DNA from: Lunularia cruciata
Taxonomy: Eukaryota; Streptophyta; Marchantiopsida; Lunulariales; Lunulariaceae
NCBI GenBank assembly: GCA_948567375.1
Contig: OX419755.1
Coordinates: forward strand, 6,887,001 to 6,951,000
Reading direction: 5' to 3'
DNA length: 64,000 nucleotides
Below, piece by piece: positions 59,525-64,000 of the stretch. The position numbers and the translations under genes are program-made. The notes beneath the pieces are model-generated. The model made no database searches. It saw only the letters and a list, made by a program, of their open reading frames with translations, and was not told where the DNA came from. Within the stretch, counting starts at the first letter, position 1; every line of letters begins with the position of its first letter.

Positions 59525-61300
59525 GGATGTCGTCTACAATGCCTCAGATAGCGTGAAAGACTGGGGAAGTCTGACCTGTCTCCCAACCTCTCCTCTCTGT
59601 GGGTCCAACTCCACTGATGCTCCTCTAGGCTCTGGAGCACGTACTGCACTCCTAGTCACTGCTGCAAATGCATCCACCTGTGCTGCTCCGCACATGAAGT
59701 CCAAAGCATCTCTATCACCAGCATATGAGGTGGAAGCCTCAGCACCCGAATCTAATCTCCTCTGAGCAAGCAATAGCCATACTAGCCAATCTCTGCTCCA
59801 ATTGCTCAATCCGAGTAGCCATAGCTGTGTCAGAAGTAAGGGTAGGTACTGCACCCCTACTAGATGTAGATCCTCTACCACCACCTCTACCACCTCGTCC
59901 TCCATGAATTGGAGCTCCTCTACTACCTACCATAGCAGCCCTACCACTCCGTAACTCCGGATGTAGGTCAAAACACCGGTCACTAGTGTGACCAAATCTG
60001 AGGCAATGCTCGCACTGCCTCTGTGTTGGCTGTGATGCACCAGAGGTATCAGGTCCGCTGCCTTGAGTACACTCTCTCCTATGGTGAGGTCCACCACAAG
60101 TCCAACAAGCAACACCACCAGTCACTGGCTGCTGCTGACCCAAAAATGAGGGTAAGGGTCTAACTCCACTAGGCTCTCCACTTGCTCCATAGAATCTGGG
60201 CTGTCCACCCTGTCCTCAAAAACCAACTGGGCGTGGTGCACTTTGCTGCACTCTAAAAGAAGTCACAGTCGTAGATGAGGTCTCTCTACCAAATCCAGAT
60301 GTTACCACTCTCTCCTCCACCATATTGAGCTCAATACGCTCAGCCAAACCAAAGACTACTGCCAAAGTGGGCGAAGTAGCCTACAGCAACATAGCATCAC
60401 AAACTCTACGTCGCAACTCCTTGTCTAGTATCCCATACCAAAACTGAACTGCATGGGCCTCAGTAACTCCCTGAGTGAAATTGATCAGCCGCCTCATGCG
60501 AGTGTATGCCTCGCGTAGGCTCTCTCCAGCCTTCCGCTGGAACTCCTACAAGCTCCTCAGCTTGTTAGTCCGCACTCCCTGGTAGTTCTGCCTCAAACAT
60601 AGGAAGAACTCCACCATAGGGTTAAACCCCGGTACCACATCACCTCCTGCAGCGGTACCTCTACTCGTAGTAGCACTATCTTCAGCTAGTGCACCTCCAC
60701 TAGCTCCACCAACACTACTCAAGCTAGAACTTGTGGGTACAGCCGATCTACTCCTGGCCACCGAGCCTGAAGTGATGGAGACATAGTGTGGAGACCAATA
60801 CTGTCTCCATAACTCAATCTCCTCCAAATGAGCTCTCCTGAACTCATGGTAGTCATCCATCGGCGGACCCTCCAGATGCTGAAACAACCCCTTCCATGCC
60901 ATGAAGGGTGTGAACAAAGTCAGGTTCCGCATTTGCTGCAGATCACACCAACTATCAAACTCCTAGATGAAGTCATCCAACTCAATGGTACCCACTGTAC
61001 CAGAGTAACGCCTAGGGCCTTTGGAGGCCCCATAAATCTTGTCCATGTCCCACAACAACGGTGCTGACACACCAAGTGCACTCTCAATTGAATCAGCTCT
61101 TGTGTCGAACTCCAACTCAGAGTCAATCTCCTCCCTCATTGGGACCTGAGATACAGGCTGATACCGAGCACCACTCCGAGTAAACCCACTGCGTACTACA
61201 GGGCTAACTCCTCTAGAATCTCCAAAGAACTCCGTCGTGACCACGTAATTGCAACAGTAAACCCAAACCACCAACTGCAACCGCAAGTGCCCCACCAAGT
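59525..61300 (-). pseudogene. Gag of A2 with two zinc knuckles
   Basis: 61,298-60,963 is an N-terminal segment starting MVGHLRLQLV and ending GTVGTIELDDFI. 60,932-60,546 continues with capsid-like LFTPFMAWKGLFQHLEG and SGGALAEDSATTSRGTAAGG. 60,143-59,739 carries two knuckles, CWTCGGPHHRREC and CEHCLRFGHTSDRC (the second a perfect CX2CX4HX4C), followed by a Gly/Arg-rich stretch (GGRGGRGGGRGS). Frame changes separate the pieces. The knuckles bind element RNA. Confidence 0.8.
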
Positions 61301-62561
61301 GCCAACACCACCACGTGCCAACACCAACTAGACACCACCCACTAATGTAACTCTAACCGAGATAACTACACTAGGGGAAGGGCAACCTGTAACCTGCTAT
61401 CATAACACGCACTCTCACGGTCTGCAGGTCATGACTTCCTGCCTCACCGGAGAGAAACAAAGGTAGTCTGACTGGTCATCACTCTAGCCTCACCATCGAG
61501 AGCACACCAAAGCACCAACGCTCAAAAGTCAAGGCACCTCACACAAACGTGGTGCACAAATAAGAAGCAGAGAATGGAGGGGATCCAATCACAAGAAATC
61601 TAAACAAAAACCCTCCATCTCATAACACAACACGAGACTGACTCTGCCACCATTTGGTATTTGATATAAGAGCAGTTCGGATCTAAGTCCTAAGCTACCA
61701 GGATCACCAAGAATGGGATCAAACTGCCTCTCCTAGCCAAAGCTACATGTGTATAGATAACAGTGGTGCAGTCACTAGGACAACAAGTGAGGGCGGACCA
61801 GTTGGCTAGGGCACTAGTCTCGGAACAAGAGATCTAGGGGTCAATCCCTGTTGCGTACAATCTAGCAAGAAAGGCAGATTTTGCCAACCAATGACCAAGA
61901 TCTACTCTAAACTAGCTAGCCTCACGCCAGCAAGCTGGCTTGCTGGCCCTTCTAGGCCTTCGTAGCCTCTCATAGCCCACAGCCATTTGCCTCAAAATGC
62001 CGAAATTCAACCAAATGAGGCCTTTCTTGTTGCCACTTTGAACCTCCTCCAAAATTGGCAAAACTTCTCCAAATCTATGAAAGTCTTCCAAACTAGCGAA
62101 ACTCCTCCAAATCTAGCCAAATAGCAAAAACTCCTCCAAATCTGACGTAAAATCTGATGTAAACCCTAAAGATGGCTGTCCGCCAAATCCCCCGCTAAGT
62201 TTCCACTCGAGCCAAATTGACAAAACGGGTTTTTCCAAATCACAATTTCATGAGAAGAGCTTCCCAACTCCACCTTCAATTTCACTTTCTGAGCCCAACT
62301 CATAGCAAATTGGTTCTGCCTTCACCTCCTGAGCTCAAAATCACAACATTGCTCAAAAATTGCTCCTTCTTTGCTCAAAATTTGGCCAGCACTTCCGCAC
62401 ACCGTCTGCCTAACTGCCAAATCTGAATCACTTGAACAAGCTTCTGCACACTAGAGAAACACAGAACTTGAATCGAGCTACCACGATCCACCGAGCTTGG
62501 AGATACCACCAACACTCAACGTTCCTGCACCCGATTTCCCACTGACTTCACTTCTCTGATG
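61301..62561. other. 5' leader of A2 with tRNA-like and PBS-like sequences
   Basis: No open frame is recognised. About 900 bp separate gag from the A arm. On the plus strand TTTGATATAAGAGCAG near 61,661 resembles the usual PBS TTTGGTATCAGAGCAG with two mismatches, opposite in orientation to A2. A tRNA-like stretch lies at 61,790-61,860. This may be an inserted plus-strand fragment rather than an original part of A2. Confidence 0.4.
61790..61860 (+). other. tRNA-like sequence
   Basis: GGGCGGACCAGTTGGCTAGG resembles a tRNA 5' end and D arm. TCTC-GGAACAA-GAGA can form an anticodon-like stem of four with a 7-nt loop. AGGGGTCAATCCCTG resembles a T arm with a B-box-like GGGTCAATCCC. It is too degenerate for a working tRNA; a SINE head or tRNA fossil is possible. 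Confidence 0.35.
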
Positions 62562-63009
62562 TAATCAGATTGCTTAACACTCTCAACTCAACTCAACTCA
62601 AATCAGTACTTGATCTGTCACTCTATAAACTGCCAACAACTGGGCACTGATTACAGTCAAGCCACACCCACTCAAGCATAGAGAATCCAGGTGATGCTTG
62701 CCGGCCTCTGTCCACCATAGCCAGGAACTCGAAGGCTCAACATCAGAGAAGTGAGCTCTCTGAAGCTCACTTCAAAACTATACCCCTTGGACTCGAGCTA
62801 GCACTGAAACCCTAATGGTCCCGCTGATGGCACAATCGACGGTGCGAATGGTGCAAAGTGACGGTGGGCCCCACCATGAAGTCAGTACCCCAAACACCAA
62901 ATCAGACTGTCGGAAAGTAGTCCCTGAGAAACTGCTAGAATAACTCTAACTACTATCACTGGAACTCCAGTGTTCGAGCAGCTAGATGCGGAACTACAAA
63001 TGGCGTGAT
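62562..63009 (-). repeat. 5' terminal A repeat of copy A2
   Basis: It is homologous to 53,245-53,693 over its whole length. Its inner edge reads GATG/TAATCAGATTGC and its outer edge GGCGTGAT before the target duplication. No copy of the 107-bp B repeat accompanies it. Confidence 0.85.
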
Positions 63010-63105
63010 AATGATTGTGAAATCATGCTTTTGTAAAATCAGAGTCCATTGTGCAAGCTTCCTTGAAAGGTTGTTGAACTCCATCAACCACTTTAGTTGT
63101 TTACT
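63010..63105 (-). mobile_element. Old family A element, right fragment
   Basis: GTGAAATCATGCTTTTGTAA onward matches 55,656-55,735 of A2 (RNase H-integrase spacer on the minus strand) and continues the text broken at 53,138. Similarity fades near 63,105. Confidence 0.75.
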
Positions 63106-63172
63106 GATAGCTATTATGGTAATGCACCATGGACTAAGAAGGCAAGGAATCCCAACTCCATGTCATACCAAG

Positions 63173-63970
63173 AGCTAGCTATATGATCAAGATGTGAAAT
63201 TTGGTTTGGTAACATTTGTAATGATGGTATACAAGATAGAAAAAATAGACCAGATAGAAATATCACCAAAAGAGTACTTCTACTAATAAGGCAAAAACCA
63301 AAATAGACTTAAAAACCTTAGAACCAATAGCTAGACATATGATTTAAAGGTGAGAATTGGTTTGGTAACATCTAGAAAGATGTTACACATGATGGATTAA
63401 ATAGATCAGAAAGAAGTATCACCAAAAAGGGACTTCTACTAATAGATTAGGAACCAAAATATACTTACCAATATAGAGAAGGCTAGCCGTCCCTCCTCCT
63501 TGGGTTGTCTTGTCAAGAGCTTTCCAACGGTACCTCACCCATGTGATTCTGAGATTCCTATAGGAAGATTCTCTAAAAGATTCCTCTGGTCAAAGCTTGT
63601 TTGACCAACCAGATAGGACCAGAACCGACATGTCACCCATCCAAGTAGGTAATCCAAGGGTGGAGCTTGTTGACATGTCAACTATCTATGTGCCTAATCC
63701 TATGGTGGAGCTTCCTTGGAGGAGATCCTCTTTGTCTATATAATAAAGAGAAGGTGCTCCTTTGGGACATCGGAGGATTGAGTGTGAAATCTGTGTTTTC
63801 TCTCTTCTCTTTTCCTCAGAGTATTACACTCTATCATACTCCTCCAAGGCTAACACTCTAATGCTCAAACCATTGCTCAATAGAGAACTCAATGAGAGAG
63901 AGATAGTTTCAAATGAAAGGATGATGAGTACCTCCTTACCCTTAGTTTATATACTTGTGAAATAATTGCG
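63173..63970 (+). repeat. Dispersed repeat R1, copy 2, with internal tandem duplication
   Basis: 63,330-63,810 is similar to 20,265-20,790, including TATATAATAAAG (about 63,738) before GGTGCTCCTTTGGGA. The first part contains two units of about 155 bp, starting AGCTAGCTATATGAT (63,173) and AGCTAGACATATGAT (63,331). Both contain TTGGTTTGGTAACAT and ACTTCTACTAATA. No coding sequence was recognised. Confidence 0.55.
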
Positions 63971-64000
63971 TACAAAAGTTATTAATCACTAGAATAACTC

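Larger units (their letters stand above)
53139..63009 (-). mobile_element. Family A Gypsy-type retroelement, copy A2, nearly full length
   Basis: A 9.9-kb element nested in A-old. It is flanked by AATGA (53,134-53,138 and 63,010-63,014; the shared string is AATGAT), a target duplication of about 5 bp. On the minus strand: 5' A arm (62,562-63,009), leader, gag with two zinc knuckles, protease, C5 DNA methyltransferase, RT, RNase H, integrase, PHD finger, then repeats B-A-B (53,802 down to 53,139). The arms differ at about 20 of 445 positions by eye, mostly transitions. Several frameshifts and stops, NSGA in protease and YIDG in RT make it inactive. Confidence 0.88.

Noticed and set aside
53139-63009. 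Family A as a DIRS-type tyrosine-recombinase element
   Set aside because: The split repeats suggest it, but the coding region has an H2C2 and DDE integrase and no tyrosine recombinase, and a target duplication is present.

Overview
The window is nuclear DNA of a land plant. The one intact cellular gene is a subfamily-1 ethylene receptor (ETR1 type) with five GT-AG introns at 36,558-41,111. It sits in a roughly 12-15 kb island flanked by decayed transposons. Nothing fixes the lineage: all ethylene-receptor hallmark residues are present, introns are short (256-811 bp), and the retroelement types suggest, but do not prove, a non-seed plant.

Layout. 1-1,255: no gene seen. 1,256-8,156: minus-strand Ty3/Gypsy-type element (family A, copy A1), cut off by a minus-strand chromovirus fragment (family B, copy B0, 8,157-10,404). 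A plus-strand family B element with two LTRs abuts it head to head (copy B1, 10,405-16,094). 16,095-17,140: wrecked PIF/Harbinger transposase. 17,140-30,000: mostly decayed non-coding and repeat DNA with an unrecognised coding remnant (about 18.2-19.6 kb), a repeat shared with the right edge of the window, minisatellites, a NIF/FCP1-like phosphatase pseudogene and a long CT microsatellite. 30,000-41,500: ETR1 and its upstream region. 41,500-46,840: A/T-rich DNA with tandem duplications. 46,842-63,105: a three-layer transposon nest. An old family A element (A-old) carries a truncated family B copy (B3, about 47,549-51,929) and a younger, nearly full-length family A copy (A2, 53,139-63,009) flanked by a matching short target duplication. 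63,106-64,000: second copy of the 20 kb repeat.

Most notable system. Family A (read on the minus strand) encodes gag with two zinc knuckles, an aspartic protease region, a complete canonical-order C5-cytosine DNA methyltransferase domain, RT, RNase H, a DDE integrase and a C-terminal PHD finger. A DNA-methylation writer and a putative histone-tail reader are therefore built into one retrotransposon polyprotein. Both modules recur in two separate copies at the same place, so they belong to the family. The terminal repeats are also odd: 107-bp (B) and about 448-bp (A) repeats are arranged A-ORFs-B-A-B, the split-direct-repeat layout known from tyrosine-recombinase elements, although this element has a DDE integrase and a target-site duplication. 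All copies seen here are dead (stops, frameshifts, lost catalytic residues).

Family B is a conventional chromovirus (gag-PR-RT-RH-INT-chromodomain, initiator-Met-type PBS). Its LTRs are packed with GAAnnTTC palindromes resembling heat-shock elements upstream of a TATA box.
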